A DNA stretch of 64,000 nt from CBDHFN01 sp965262605 (GTDB taxonomy: Bacteria > Pseudomonadota > Alphaproteobacteria > JASGCL01), in contig CBDHFN010000002.1 in assembly GCA_965262605.1 (NCBI GenBank), positions 615,010 through 679,009 on the forward strand, given 5' to 3'. This document shows, in pieces, positions 26,326 through 35,740 of the stretch. The position numbers and the translations under genes were made by a program. The notes below the pieces were generated by a model. It did no database searches and had not been told where the DNA came from. It saw nothing but the letters and a program-made list of their open reading frames with translations. Position 1 is the first letter of the stretch. Each line of letters starts with the position of its first letter.

Positions 26326-27546
26326 TTAATATAAATCGCGTTGAAATTTAATACCCAAAATCATTGCCATGCTGGCGGCAATTAAATACCAAAAACTCCA
26401 AACCGAAAAACTTATCATGGCGCTTAAAATAATTGTTAAAAATATAATTTGCGCTGACAAATTTTTCTGATACCGCCAAAAAACCATGGCGCAGAAGCCC
26501 ATAAATATTGCAAGCGCGGGTAAACCCGCCTCGCTTGCTAATTCCACAAAAATAAGATGCGGATGATTCGTGATAAAAACATCACCTAAGCCTTGAATTA
26601 TTTCATTAGCATTTGGCGCATATCTTATCATGCCTACGCCGACTCCAAAAATTGGATTATCAAGCGTGGTATTATAAGCAAACGCCCAATAAATAAACCG
26701 CAAGCTTAATTCGCCAAATTTTGTAATATTACTGGGCAATAAACCTTGGGCGACCGAGAAATAATTTGGCAAATCAAGGGGGATTTGCGCGATATTATGG
26801 ATTATTTTGAAATATTCCACCATAAAATAAATGGCGATAGCGGCAATAATAACCCATAATTTCGGCGATATTTTCATGGCAATTGCAAAAACCACGACAA
26901 AAATTAACGCTAAATATGCCGTTTTGGCAATATAATTGCCCAATCTGAAATTTTCAATCAATTGCGGTTTATCGGTCAATAACCAAGCTGGATATAAGAT
27001 TAATCCCAATGCAATGATTGCCGACAAGACTAAATAATATTTATCCTTGGCACCATAATGCCATAATTTCGTCATAACCACTATAAATAAGACGATGGCA
27101 ATGGAGCTATGCCATTTATTCACAAAGTAATTATGCCCAAAAAAATAAAAATATCCCGCCCATATTAACGCGCATACCACGAAAAACCATGCGATAATAC
27201 GCGGTTCATTATCGTTAATATATTGTTGCCGATGGTAAATCACCAAATAACCCAATAAAATTAATCCGCAATTGCGGGCAATTATTAAATAAGACAAAAT
27301 CGGCGCATAATTAACGATATTACCAATAATTAACCAAAGATGCAGGCTTAAAATCGCGATAATTATTGGATTTTTTAAATTTTTTTGGCAAAATTGATAA
27401 AATTCATGCTGGCGAATATATTTGATTACCAGCAAAATTAAGGCGACGATAGCCATGCCAATCACTAATCCCTTGGCAATCATGGCGCAAAAAGGAATTA
27501 ATAAAATTAGCCATGACAAATATTGTGGCTTTAAAATATTATTCAC
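26326..27546 (-). CDS. O-antigen ligase/polymerase-like membrane protein
   Basis: A 406-residue polytopic inner-membrane protein with ten or more hydrophobic segments. The large periplasmic loop followed by FGVGVGMIRYAPNANEIIQGLGDVFITNHPHLIFVELASEAGLPALAIFM matches the Wzy_C/O-antigen ligase signature (N-x-x-L-x-x-x-x-E-x-GL). It probably polymerises or ligates surface polysaccharide repeat units. I choose the GTG at 27546, which overlaps the asnB stop by 4 bases (GTGA); the longer frame from 27588 would overlap asnB by 46 bases. It is the last gene of a three-gene polysaccharide operon. Confidence 0.82.
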   Translation of the reverse strand: MNNILKPQYLSWLILLIPFCAMIAKGLVIGMAIVALILLVIKYIRQHEFYQFCQKNLKNPIIIAILSLHLWLIIGNIVNYAPILSYLIIARNCGLILLGYLVIYHRQQYINDNEPRIIAWFFVVCALIWAGYFYFFGHNYFVNKWHSSIAIVLFIVVMTKLWHYGAKDKYYLVLSAIIALGLILYPAWLLTDKPQLIENFRLGNYIAKTAYLALIFVVVFAIAMKISPKLWVIIAAIAIYFMVEYFKIIHNIAQIPLDLPNYFSVAQGLLPSNITKFGELSLRFIYWAFAYNTTLDNPIFGVGVGMIRYAPNANEIIQGLGDVFITNHPHLIFVELASEAGLPALAIFMGFCAMVFWRYQKNLSAQIIFLTIILSAMISFSVWSFWYLIAASMAMILGIKFQRDLY

Positions 27547-29336
27547 AAAAATTCCCTTTCCCAAAAAACCAATGAGGCGATTCGCCACTTTCCAATTAAC
27601 GATATTTTTTCAAAATTTGCAACTAATTTCTTGGTATTACAGATATTAATTAATAATTGTGATTTTGCTATCAAGGAAATAACCTCAGGCTCAAGGTGCG
27701 TTATCCAAAGTTGCGAGGGCGCGACAAAACCCAATTTGTCTTTTCGGTAGCTAATTTCATGGGGTAAAATATTATCAAAACTGCGCCGTAAAATCCATTT
27801 ATTCCAGCCATGGCGAATTTTATATTCAAGCGGTAAATTTAAGCCAAATTCAACCACGCGATAATCGCAAAATGGGTTGCGGGTTTCAATGCCAAATCGC
27901 GCCGAATTTTTATCGGCGAATCGCAACAGCATGGGTAAATTTGTATGATGAATTTCGCAAAGGCTTTGCAAGGTGGGTTGCTGCACGCATGATTGAAATT
28001 TCTTGACTTCGGCGGGTAATTCGTGGCGCATAAGATAAGGCATTTGCATTTTATGGGCAAAAATTCGCCAATAATCGCTATTGCCCGCCAAATAATATTG
28101 CGCAAGCCTGCCAAGGGGTAAATTAGCATTATTTTTTTGCGTGTCATACAGAAATTTTGCTAATTTTCGCCATTGACCACGGCGAATATATTGGTTAATC
28201 ATTAAGGCAAAATATCGCTCATACCCTAAGAAAATCTCATCAGCACCCTGTCCGTCCAGCAGAATTTTATTGCCATTTTTCTGGGCTGCTTGCATCAGCA
28301 AATATTGCATCATCACCGATGCCCCGCCAAATGGTTCTTCTTGAGTTCTTACTAAATCAAGCCAATTATCCATAAAATCTTGGGGGGTTGGCGTTAAATA
28401 ATGGGCATGACAATGAAATTTTTCATTAATAATTTTCGCGTATTTTTCTTCGTTTTGCGCCATATTTGCGCTTAAAACACTATATGTCGCCATAGTTCCT
28501 TGATTTTTGGGCAAGCACGCCATGATGGTTGAACTATCCACCCCGCCCGAGACACAAGCCGCCATGTCAACATCGGCGTGCAATCTTAAAGCCACAGCAT
28601 CTTGCATTAAATTTTGGCATTGGGCGATGGCATCGTGTTTATCGCCCAAAAATGGCGCGATTTTCGGTTGGTAATAGGGTTTAATTTGCAATATTTGGCT
28701 ATTAATATTAAAAACCCCATAATGCGATGCGGGAATTTGGTTAATTTCACGATAAAAACTTTGGTTATTATGATTCGTAATGCCAGTTTGCAAAAAATCT
28801 AAAACTAAATCTTGATGAAGGGATTTTTGTGAAATTAAGGGGTATAATTGCTTAATTTCAGAGGCTAAGGCAAAATATTCGTCATTATTTAGATAATATA
28901 AGGGCTTGACTCCCCATCGGTCGCGGGCAAATAAAAATTCGCCATTATTTTTTTGCCATAAAGCAAATGCCCACATGCCATTCATTTGGTTTAATGCGTT
29001 AATGCCTTGATTTTTCAGCATTAATAATAAAATTTCACTATCCGATTGGCTTTGGAATTTTTGCGGTGGGTTGGGTAATTTTGCTTTTAATTCGCGGTAA
29101 TTATAAATCTCGCCATTATAGACAAGACAAAATTGCCCCGTTTCATCAACCATTGGTTGGCGGGCATTAATGCTTAAATCAATCACGCTTAATCGCCGAT
29201 GCCCCAAGCCTATTTGCCCGTCTTGATAAAAATCGCCATCATCGGGACCGCGGTGCGTGGCTAAATTAGTGCAAATCTCAACCAAATTGGGCGATAATCT
29301 GGTTTTCTTGGCAAAAATTGCAAAAATCCCGCACAT
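27543..29336 (-). CDS. asnB: Asparagine synthase (glutamine-hydrolysing), AsnB type
   Basis: A 597-residue two-domain enzyme. The N-terminal Ntn-type glutaminase starts MCGIFAIF with nucleophile C2, and RHRGPDD-like THRGPDDGDF follows. The C-terminal AMP-forming synthetase has the PP-loop CVSGGVDSS near residue 262. AsnB proteins make asparagine from aspartate and glutamine. Copies inside polysaccharide loci like this one often amidate sugar carboxyl groups instead. It overlaps the ligase gene by 4 bases and its ATG overlaps the stop of the upstream glycosyltransferase by one base, so the three genes form one unit. Confidence 0.93.
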   Translation of the reverse strand: MCGIFAIFAKKTRLSPNLVEICTNLATHRGPDDGDFYQDGQIGLGHRRLSVIDLSINARQPMVDETGQFCLVYNGEIYNYRELKAKLPNPPQKFQSQSDSEILLLMLKNQGINALNQMNGMWAFALWQKNNGEFLFARDRWGVKPLYYLNNDEYFALASEIKQLYPLISQKSLHQDLVLDFLQTGITNHNNQSFYREINQIPASHYGVFNINSQILQIKPYYQPKIAPFLGDKHDAIAQCQNLMQDAVALRLHADVDMAACVSGGVDSSTIMACLPKNQGTMATYSVLSANMAQNEEKYAKIINEKFHCHAHYLTPTPQDFMDNWLDLVRTQEEPFGGASVMMQYLLMQAAQKNGNKILLDGQGADEIFLGYERYFALMINQYIRRGQWRKLAKFLYDTQKNNANLPLGRLAQYYLAGNSDYWRIFAHKMQMPYLMRHELPAEVKKFQSCVQQPTLQSLCEIHHTNLPMLLRFADKNSARFGIETRNPFCDYRVVEFGLNLPLEYKIRHGWNKWILRRSFDNILPHEISYRKDKLGFVAPSQLWITHLEPEVISLIAKSQLLINICNTKKLVANFEKISLIGKWRIASLVFWEREFL

Positions 29337-30556
29337 TAATTAACAAGCTTTTCAAGCATGGTAAGATATTTTTTTGCCAAATATTGATATGAAAAAAAAT
29401 AAGCAACTTCGTTGTTAATTGGGGCATTAATTGGCGATTTAAGTGCAATTAAAATGGTCGTTAAAATTTGATCCGGATTATTAGCATCGCATCGCCAAAT
29501 GGGCAATTCTTCTAATCCTATCATGGCTTCGGGCATGGTGGCGATAATGGTGCGCGGGGCGCGATAAGCATATTCAAATAATTTATTTAAGCTAATCCCC
29601 ATGCGGTAAATATTTAATGGCAACATATTAATCACCGCGCAATCAACAAGGGTAATAAATTCTTCGGCTTGGATTTTATTTATTTCATCATAAAAATGAA
29701 TATTGGGAAAATCAAGCGCATCTTGAGTTAATTTCGCTTTTTCAATGCCATTGCCAATAAGAAAAAAATGAATATTTTCATCAATATCATATAATTTCTT
29801 GGCAACTTTAATCAAGGCTTCAAGCGCATTGGGCGGTCCCATGCCCCCAGTATAGGCAATAATTTTGGCATTTTTTAATTTCAGTTTTTTAATATCATCA
29901 AATGCTTTAGTAGGCGCTGATGCCGCAACAGCCATCTTGGTTTCTTCGTGCATTGCAAAGCCATTGGGTATCCAAATAAATTTGCCTTTGCCCATGCCAT
30001 TGGCGATTAAATAATCCTCGCTATTGCTTAATAAAGAAACGCAATAATCTAGCCTTTTATAACAATATTTTGACAAGGCATAATTAAGCCAAACAAATGG
30101 GTGAAATTTGCTTGCTTGCCCCATTTCGCAAATTGATTCGGGCCAAATATCGCGAATTTCCACGACAAATTTTGCGCCAAAAAACTTCGCCAATCGGCGC
30201 GCGACAAAGACATGGAATAAATGCGGAATGGACGCGATTATAACATCGGGCTTGCCCAATTTATCTAAATCAACATGGGCTAATTTACGAAAATTCAGCG
30301 CATAATCCAGCATATTTTTTAATCGCCCCAAACCATTGCCATGATATTTCTTGACGGGCACGAAATAATAATCAATGCCTTCAATTTTAGTAAAACCGCT
30401 AAATTTACCCTGATTAAGCATTAAGTGATGGTAATTTGACGCGATGATATTGACGCGATGCCCTTGCTTACCCCATTCACGCGCCATATAAAATGCGCGC
30501 CAATGCCGACCAATTTCAGGTCCGCCAGCCGTTGGATGCATTAACCAAATATTCAT
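29336..30556 (-). CDS. Glycosyltransferase family 4 (WbuB-like)
   Basis: A 406-residue GT-B glycosyltransferase similar to WbuB-type surface-sugar transferases. The N-terminal domain has HPTAGGPEIGRHWRAFYMAREWGKQGHRVNII and VEIRDIWPESI, both typical of the group. The donor domain has IAYTGGMGPPNALEALIKVAK and LNKLFEYAYRAPRTIIAT, with the E-x-x-x-x-x-x-E-like sugar-nucleotide site loosely kept. I prefer the ATG at 30556 (MNIWLMHPT) to the one at 30595 because it gives the family N-terminus, though neither has a strong ribosome site. It is the first gene of the minus-strand polysaccharide operon and diverges from another family 4 gene across about 60 bases. Confidence 0.85.
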   Translation of the reverse strand: MNIWLMHPTAGGPEIGRHWRAFYMAREWGKQGHRVNIIASNYHHLMLNQGKFSGFTKIEGIDYYFVPVKKYHGNGLGRLKNMLDYALNFRKLAHVDLDKLGKPDVIIASIPHLFHVFVARRLAKFFGAKFVVEIRDIWPESICEMGQASKFHPFVWLNYALSKYCYKRLDYCVSLLSNSEDYLIANGMGKGKFIWIPNGFAMHEETKMAVAASAPTKAFDDIKKLKLKNAKIIAYTGGMGPPNALEALIKVAKKLYDIDENIHFFLIGNGIEKAKLTQDALDFPNIHFYDEINKIQAEEFITLVDCAVINMLPLNIYRMGISLNKLFEYAYRAPRTIIATMPEAMIGLEELPIWRCDANNPDQILTTILIALKSPINAPINNEVAYFFSYQYLAKKYLTMLEKLVN

Positions 30557-30619
30557 TTTATTTATTACCCAGCCTTTTATATATTGAAATATCATAGTAA
30601 TTATGCTAAGTCAACTTGA

Positions 30620-31804
30620 ATGAAAATGATACTAATGCTAACTGCTGACCGCCAAATTGATAGGCGAATTTTATACCAAGCCGATTCACTGGAATCTTTG
30701 GGGCATAAGGTAATTATTTTAGCCATGCCCCACCAAGAAATTAATGAAGATAAGCGCGTGATTCGGTGCGGGCAAAAGCAACAATTAGCCAAAAAACCGA
30801 CTTTTTTTCTTAAATCATACCAATTTTTGCGCCAAAACACGCAATTTTCTACGAAATTTATTCCTTTTTTTAAAAAAATCGCTTGGCGGTGGTTGATTAA
30901 TATGGAAAAATTTTACGGGCAAATTTTCTTGCCAGACGCAATGATGTTAAATTGTGATATTGTCATTGCCCATGATTTACCAATGTTGCCGATTGCTTGC
31001 CAAGTCGCCCAGAAAAATCATGCTAGGCTTATTTATGATAATCATGAATTATTTAGCGAACAATATTTTTCACAATATGAACGAAAAAAATGGCAAGCCA
31101 TTGAAAAAAAATATATTGGTTGCTGCGATGAAATTATCGCGGTGAATCAATCAATCGCTGATGAATTAACAAAACGATATAATTTGAATATTGTGCATTC
31201 GGTAACTAACGCAATTCCCTATCAAGAATGCCCAAAACAACGAATTTTTCATGAAAAATACCAATTGCCCGCCGATAGTAAAATTATTTTATACCAAGGT
31301 GGTTTATCGGTTGGGCGCAATTGTGAAATTTTACTTGATGCCATGCAGATTTTACCCGATAATTTTAAATTAGTTTTTTTAGGCGATGGCGATATTAAAG
31401 CAAAATTGCAAAAATTATGCGCGCAATCCAAGCTTAAAAATATTTATTTTCATCAAGCTGTGCCGCAAAATAAATTAATGGCTTATACTGCTTCGGCAGA
31501 TTTAGGCGTGATTCCATACCAAGCCAATTGCTTAAATAATTATTATTGCACGCCCAATAAATTATTTGAATTTATCATGGCACGCATTCCAATTTTAGCA
31601 TCAGATTTGCCGCAATTAAAGCATTTTATCAGCGATAATCATATTGGCAAGAATATTGATTTTAGCAACCCCGCAATTATCGCAAAAAATATTCAAGAAA
31701 TATTGAATAATATTGATATATTTCAAGAACCATTGAATTTAAGCGCAAAAAAAATAAATTGGGGCGTGGAATCGCAAAAATATATTAAAATTATTTTATC
31801 TTAG
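30620..31804 (+). CDS. Glycosyltransferase family 4
   Basis: A 394-residue cytoplasmic GT-B enzyme. The N-terminal domain begins LTADRQIDRRILYQADSLESLGHKVIILA, the acceptor-side pattern of family 4. DNHELFSEQ and the donor-side ILYQGGLSVGRNCEILLDAM, VFLGDGD and TPNKLFEFIMARIPILASDLPQL are all typical. Donor and acceptor sugars are unknown. It reads away from the minus-strand polysaccharide operon and probably works in the same surface-glycan pathway. It is followed by a 112-base gap with a TTGCGC/GCGCAA inverted repeat (31810-31837) and a 16-base perfect palindrome (31840-31855). Confidence 0.85.
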   Translation: MKMILMLTADRQIDRRILYQADSLESLGHKVIILAMPHQEINEDKRVIRCGQKQQLAKKPTFFLKSYQFLRQNTQFSTKFIPFFKKIAWRWLINMEKFYGQIFLPDAMMLNCDIVIAHDLPMLPIACQVAQKNHARLIYDNHELFSEQYFSQYERKKWQAIEKKYIGCCDEIIAVNQSIADELTKRYNLNIVHSVTNAIPYQECPKQRIFHEKYQLPADSKIILYQGGLSVGRNCEILLDAMQILPDNFKLVFLGDGDIKAKLQKLCAQSKLKNIYFHQAVPQNKLMAYTASADLGVIPYQANCLNNYYCTPNKLFEFIMARIPILASDLPQLKHFISDNHIGKNIDFSNPAIIAKNIQEILNNIDIFQEPLNLSAKKINWGVESQKYIKIILS

Positions 31805-31916
31805 CCATGTTGCGCATTTTTTTGGGAATTAGCGCAAAAAATAAAATATTTTATTGCATTTTTGCCAAGACTCATTTATGAAATTAATGATGAAATTATG
31901 AATAAAAAGGCAAAAC

Positions 31917-32918
31917 ATGCAAATAAAAAATGATTTTTTAGAATCCGTGGGCAATACGCCCTTAATTAAATTAAAAAAAGCTTCGGAAATTACGGGTTGC
32001 ACAATTTTGGGCAAAGCCGAATTTCTTAACCCCGGTGGTTCGGTGAAAGATCGCGCCGCCAAGGCAATTATTCTTGATGCGATAAAAAGCGGTAAATTGC
32101 AAAAAGGGGGCACTATCGTTGAAGGCACAGCGGGCAATACAGGCATTGGCTTGGCTTTGGTGGGTAATAGTTTGGGATTTAAGACAATTATCGTAATTCC
32201 TAACAGCCAATCCCAAGAAAAAAAGGATATGCTAAGATTATGCGGGGCGAAATTAATTGAAGTTGACCCCGCCCCTTATAGCAACGAAAATAATTATATT
32301 CATGTTTCGCGCCGTTTAGCCGAAGAATATAATAAAACCCTGCCTAATGGGGCTTTTTGGGCGAATCAATTTGATAATATCGCCAATCGTCAGGGGCATT
32401 ATGACACAACCGCCCCCGAAATTTGGCACGAAACCGATGGTAAGATTGACGGGTTTATTTGCGCCGTTGGCACGGGTGGCACTTTGGCGGGCACCGCAAT
32501 GCGCCTTAAAGAATATAATAAAAATATCCAAATTGGCTTGGCAGACCCAGACGGCGCAGCTTTATATAGTTATTTCACATCAGGCAAATTGGAATCAAGC
32601 GGCTCTTCCATCACCGAAGGAATTGGGCAAGGGCGCATTACCGCCAATGTCAAGGATACGCCCGTTGACCATGCGTTTAATATTCATGACGAAGCCGCCG
32701 TTTTGCAATGTTTTGATTTGCTTAAAGACGAAGGGCTTTGCGTTGGTGGCTCGGCGGGGCTTAATGTCGCGGGCGCGATTTTATTGGCAAAAAAATTGGG
32801 CAAAGGCAAGACAATTGTGACAATTTTATGCGATTCGGGCGTTCGCTATCAGTCTAAATTATTTAACCCCGAATTTTTAAAATCTAAAAATTTACCGATT
32901 CCAAGTTGGCTGGTATGA
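31917..32918 (+). CDS. cysK: Cysteine synthase A
   Basis: A 333-residue PLP enzyme that makes cysteine from O-acetylserine and sulfide. The PLP lysine is K44 in NPGGSVKDRAA. The phosphate/substrate loop is TAGNTG (71-76), with the VEGTAGNTGIGLALV form that I recall from alphaproteobacterial CysK. The later GGTLAGTAMRL and GLCVGGSAGLN also fit. AAGG precedes the ATG. Its stop overlaps the argS start (ATGA), so the two are translationally coupled. Confidence 0.94.
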   Translation: MQIKNDFLESVGNTPLIKLKKASEITGCTILGKAEFLNPGGSVKDRAAKAIILDAIKSGKLQKGGTIVEGTAGNTGIGLALVGNSLGFKTIIVIPNSQSQEKKDMLRLCGAKLIEVDPAPYSNENNYIHVSRRLAEEYNKTLPNGAFWANQFDNIANRQGHYDTTAPEIWHETDGKIDGFICAVGTGGTLAGTAMRLKEYNKNIQIGLADPDGAALYSYFTSGKLESSGSSITEGIGQGRITANVKDTPVDHAFNIHDEAAVLQCFDLLKDEGLCVGGSAGLNVAGAILLAKKLGKGKTIVTILCDSGVRYQSKLFNPEFLKSKNLPIPSWLV

Positions 32919-34642
32919 GTTTTTTACAAAATAAATTAAATAAAGCTATTACCGATGCTTTGGCTGGAATTATACCATTAAATGATGGTAAATTTGACCA
33001 TAATTTAGAAATCCCCAAGGACGAATCGCACGGCGATTTTTCCACGAATATTGCCATGCGATATGCGAAATTAATCGCCATGAATCCACGGGAATTGGCG
33101 CAAAAAATCGTGGATATTTTGCAGGTTAATCCAATTTTTGCCAAGGTTGACATTGCGGGCGCGGGTTTTATTAATATGACCATGAGCACGGAATTTTGGG
33201 CGGAATCGTTGGTTGATATTAATTTTGATGATAATTTTGGACAATCCGATATTGGCAGGGGTGAAAAAACTTTGGTGGAATTTATCTCCGCCAATCCCAC
33301 GGGACCCTTACATGTTGGGCATGCAAGGGGCGCGGTTTTTGGTGCGGCTTTGGCAAGATTATTGCAATTTACAGGGCATAAAGTTTTAACGGAATATTAT
33401 ATTAACGATGCGGGTTCGCAAATTAATGCCCTAGCTGATTCGGTGTATTTTCGGTATCAAGAATTACACGGCACGGCGCAAGGCGATTTGCCCGAACATT
33501 GCTATCCGGGTGAATATATTACCGAATGCGCCCGCGATTTAATGGCAAAGCATGGCGATGAATTTCTTAATCAACCGCGCGAAAATTGGCAAAAACCGAT
33601 TCAATTATTTGCCATTGACGCCATGATGAATATTATCAAGGGCGATTGCGAATTATTAAATATTCGCCAAGAATCTTTTATATCCGAACGAAAATTAGTT
33701 GAAGCAGGCAAAGTGCAAGAGGCAATAGAATTTTTAACAAAATCAGGCGATGTTTATCGCGGCGTGCTTACCCCGCCCAAGGGCATGAAACTTGACGATT
33801 GGGAAGCGCGCGAACAATTATTATTTGCATCATCAAAATATGGTGATGATATTGACCGACCTTTACAAAAATCTGATGGTTCATATACTTATTTTGCCAA
33901 TGATATTGCCAATCATTATGATAAATATCATCGTGGCTTTACGAATTTAATTAATATTTTTGGGGCTGACCATGCGGGATATATTAAGCGCATGAAATCG
34001 GCAACCACCGCTATTTCTAAGGGCAATGCAAGGTTAGATATTTTAACCATGCAAATTGTCCGCTTTATGAAAAACGGCGAACCGCTAAAAATGTCCAAAA
34101 GAGCGGGCAATTTCGTTGCCTTGTCCGATTTAATTCACGATATTGGCGCCGATGCGATTAAAATTTTTATGCTATCGCGTAAACCCGATACGCAAATGGA
34201 TTTTGATTATGCCGAAGTATGCAATCAATCTAAGGAGAATCCAGTTTTTTACTTACATTACGCTAATGCGCGCACTTATTCGGTAGAAAAAATGTTGTAT
34301 GAAGCTTTTCCTGATTTTGAAATTGAATGGAATCCAAAAATTATGGCATTGCTTAGCCATGAACTTGAAATAAAATTAATCAAAAAAATCAATTATTTTC
34401 CCAAAATTATTGAACAAGCCGCCATCGCCCATGAACCGCACCGCATAGTCTTTGCGATGATTGATTGCGCGGCGGCGTTTCATGCTTTATGGACAAAAGG
34501 CAGGGAAGAAAATGGATTGCGCTTTGTAAAGCCAGAAAATCGTGAATTAACCCTTGCGCGCATCGGATTAATCTTGACATTCAGGCGAATCTTGGCGATA
34601 GGTGCTGATATTATAGGCGTAAATTTACTCGAGCAATTGTGA
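32915..34642 (+). CDS. argS: Arginyl-tRNA synthetase
   Basis: A 575-residue class I synthetase that charges tRNA-Arg. It has the ArgRS-specific N-terminal tRNA-binding domain (residues about 1-105), the HIGH motif as HVGH (133-136) in NPTGPLHVGHARG, KMSK in GEPLKMSKRAGN, and the C-terminal anticodon-binding helices (DALRY-like region). The ATG at 32915 overlaps the cysK stop by 4 bases; a TTG nine bases upstream is less likely. The SPOR-domain gene follows after 7 bases, a neighbour commonly seen in Alphaproteobacteria. Confidence 0.96.
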   Translation: MSFLQNKLNKAITDALAGIIPLNDGKFDHNLEIPKDESHGDFSTNIAMRYAKLIAMNPRELAQKIVDILQVNPIFAKVDIAGAGFINMTMSTEFWAESLVDINFDDNFGQSDIGRGEKTLVEFISANPTGPLHVGHARGAVFGAALARLLQFTGHKVLTEYYINDAGSQINALADSVYFRYQELHGTAQGDLPEHCYPGEYITECARDLMAKHGDEFLNQPRENWQKPIQLFAIDAMMNIIKGDCELLNIRQESFISERKLVEAGKVQEAIEFLTKSGDVYRGVLTPPKGMKLDDWEAREQLLFASSKYGDDIDRPLQKSDGSYTYFANDIANHYDKYHRGFTNLINIFGADHAGYIKRMKSATTAISKGNARLDILTMQIVRFMKNGEPLKMSKRAGNFVALSDLIHDIGADAIKIFMLSRKPDTQMDFDYAEVCNQSKENPVFYLHYANARTYSVEKMLYEAFPDFEIEWNPKIMALLSHELEIKLIKKINYFPKIIEQAAIAHEPHRIVFAMIDCAAAFHALWTKGREENGLRFVKPENRELTLARIGLILTFRRILAIGADIIGVNLLEQL

Positions 34643-34649
34643 GAAAACC

Positions 34650-35717
34650 ATGAAAGATTACCGTGATATTTTGAAAGAAATGGAAGATGAGGATAATAAA
34701 GCCCCTGCATCTTCAAAAAAACCGATTTTAATCATTAGCGTGATTGTTGTTTTATTGGCGGTTGGCGTAAGTGGCTTTGTTTATTTGAAAAATTCGCGCG
34801 AAAAACCCGCGGCTAATGGTAATTTAATATTGTCGCCCGCCGATAATGCCAAGCAATTAGCCCCGTCCGATAATGCCCCCAAAGAAAATACCCAAGTTTA
34901 TGATTTATTTAAGCAAACAAGCGATTCGCCGAATAATCAAGCCCAAGTTGCCCAGCAACCCGCGTTGCAAGCCCCCGCCCCCGAGCCAGCCTTAGCCGAT
35001 ACCGACAAGAAAATCACCCAAGCTGATTTAGAACGCGAATTAGAATTACAGAAAAAAATGCTGGCGCAACAAAAATTTGGCGAAGATAAACAAAAGCTTT
35101 TGGACGAAATAAATAATAAACCCGCGCAAAATGCCCCAGCGGCAAGTAATAAAAAATTGCTAACGAACGAAGATTTAAACGCGGTTGCCCCCAAAATTCA
35201 AGAATTATCGCAATTAAAAGCCATCGCCCCCAAAGAAACGAAACAAGCCGATGTCATGATGGATAATGCAAAAAATCCTCCAACCGCGCAAGTCTTAGAA
35301 CAAGCGAACAGCCAAGCGAATCAGAAGGATAAAAAGAAAAAACCCGAATTGGCAAATGAAGTGGTCAATAACCAAACTCCATTGAAAAAAGAAGAACCTG
35401 CAAAACCCCAAATGGCGGCTAAAAAACCAGAAAAAATGGAAAAACCAAGCGCAAAAATTGCCACGGGTGGTAATTGGCGCGTGCAATTTGCGTCTTTGAC
35501 TTCGCCCACCGAAGCCGATAAACGATGGAATAGCGGTATAAAGCCAAAAATCGCCAGTAAATTAGGCGGTTTGCGCCTGCAAATTGAGCGGGCTTTGGTC
35601 GGCGACACGACAAGATACCGCATTCAAGCCGTTGGCTTTAAAAATAGTCAAGCTGCAAGGGAATTTTGTAATTTTGCCATTGGGCAGGGTTTGGAATGTA
35701 TACCAATTAAACCTTAA
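34650..35717 (+). CDS. SPOR-domain cell-division/envelope protein
   Basis: A 355-residue bitopic inner-membrane protein. A short acidic cytoplasmic tail (1-23) precedes one transmembrane helix (about 25-46). A long, disordered Pro/Ala/Lys/Gln-rich periplasmic linker follows, with a coiled segment at about 120-150. The C-terminal SPOR domain (about 276-355) begins GGNWRVQFASLTSPTEADKRW. SPOR domains bind denuded peptidoglycan glycans at the division septum. It lies 7 bases after argS, and purH follows after 23 bases. Confidence 0.87.
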   Translation: MKDYRDILKEMEDEDNKAPASSKKPILIISVIVVLLAVGVSGFVYLKNSREKPAANGNLILSPADNAKQLAPSDNAPKENTQVYDLFKQTSDSPNNQAQVAQQPALQAPAPEPALADTDKKITQADLERELELQKKMLAQQKFGEDKQKLLDEINNKPAQNAPAASNKKLLTNEDLNAVAPKIQELSQLKAIAPKETKQADVMMDNAKNPPTAQVLEQANSQANQKDKKKKPELANEVVNNQTPLKKEEPAKPQMAAKKPEKMEKPSAKIATGGNWRVQFASLTSPTEADKRWNSGIKPKIASKLGGLRLQIERALVGDTTRYRIQAVGFKNSQAAREFCNFAIGQGLECIPIKP

Positions 35718-35740
35718 TTGATGAAATATAAGAGAATATA

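Noticed and set aside
32347..32820. 157-codon plus-strand frame inside cysK
   Set aside because: Out-of-frame shadow of a complete, well-conserved cysteine synthase.
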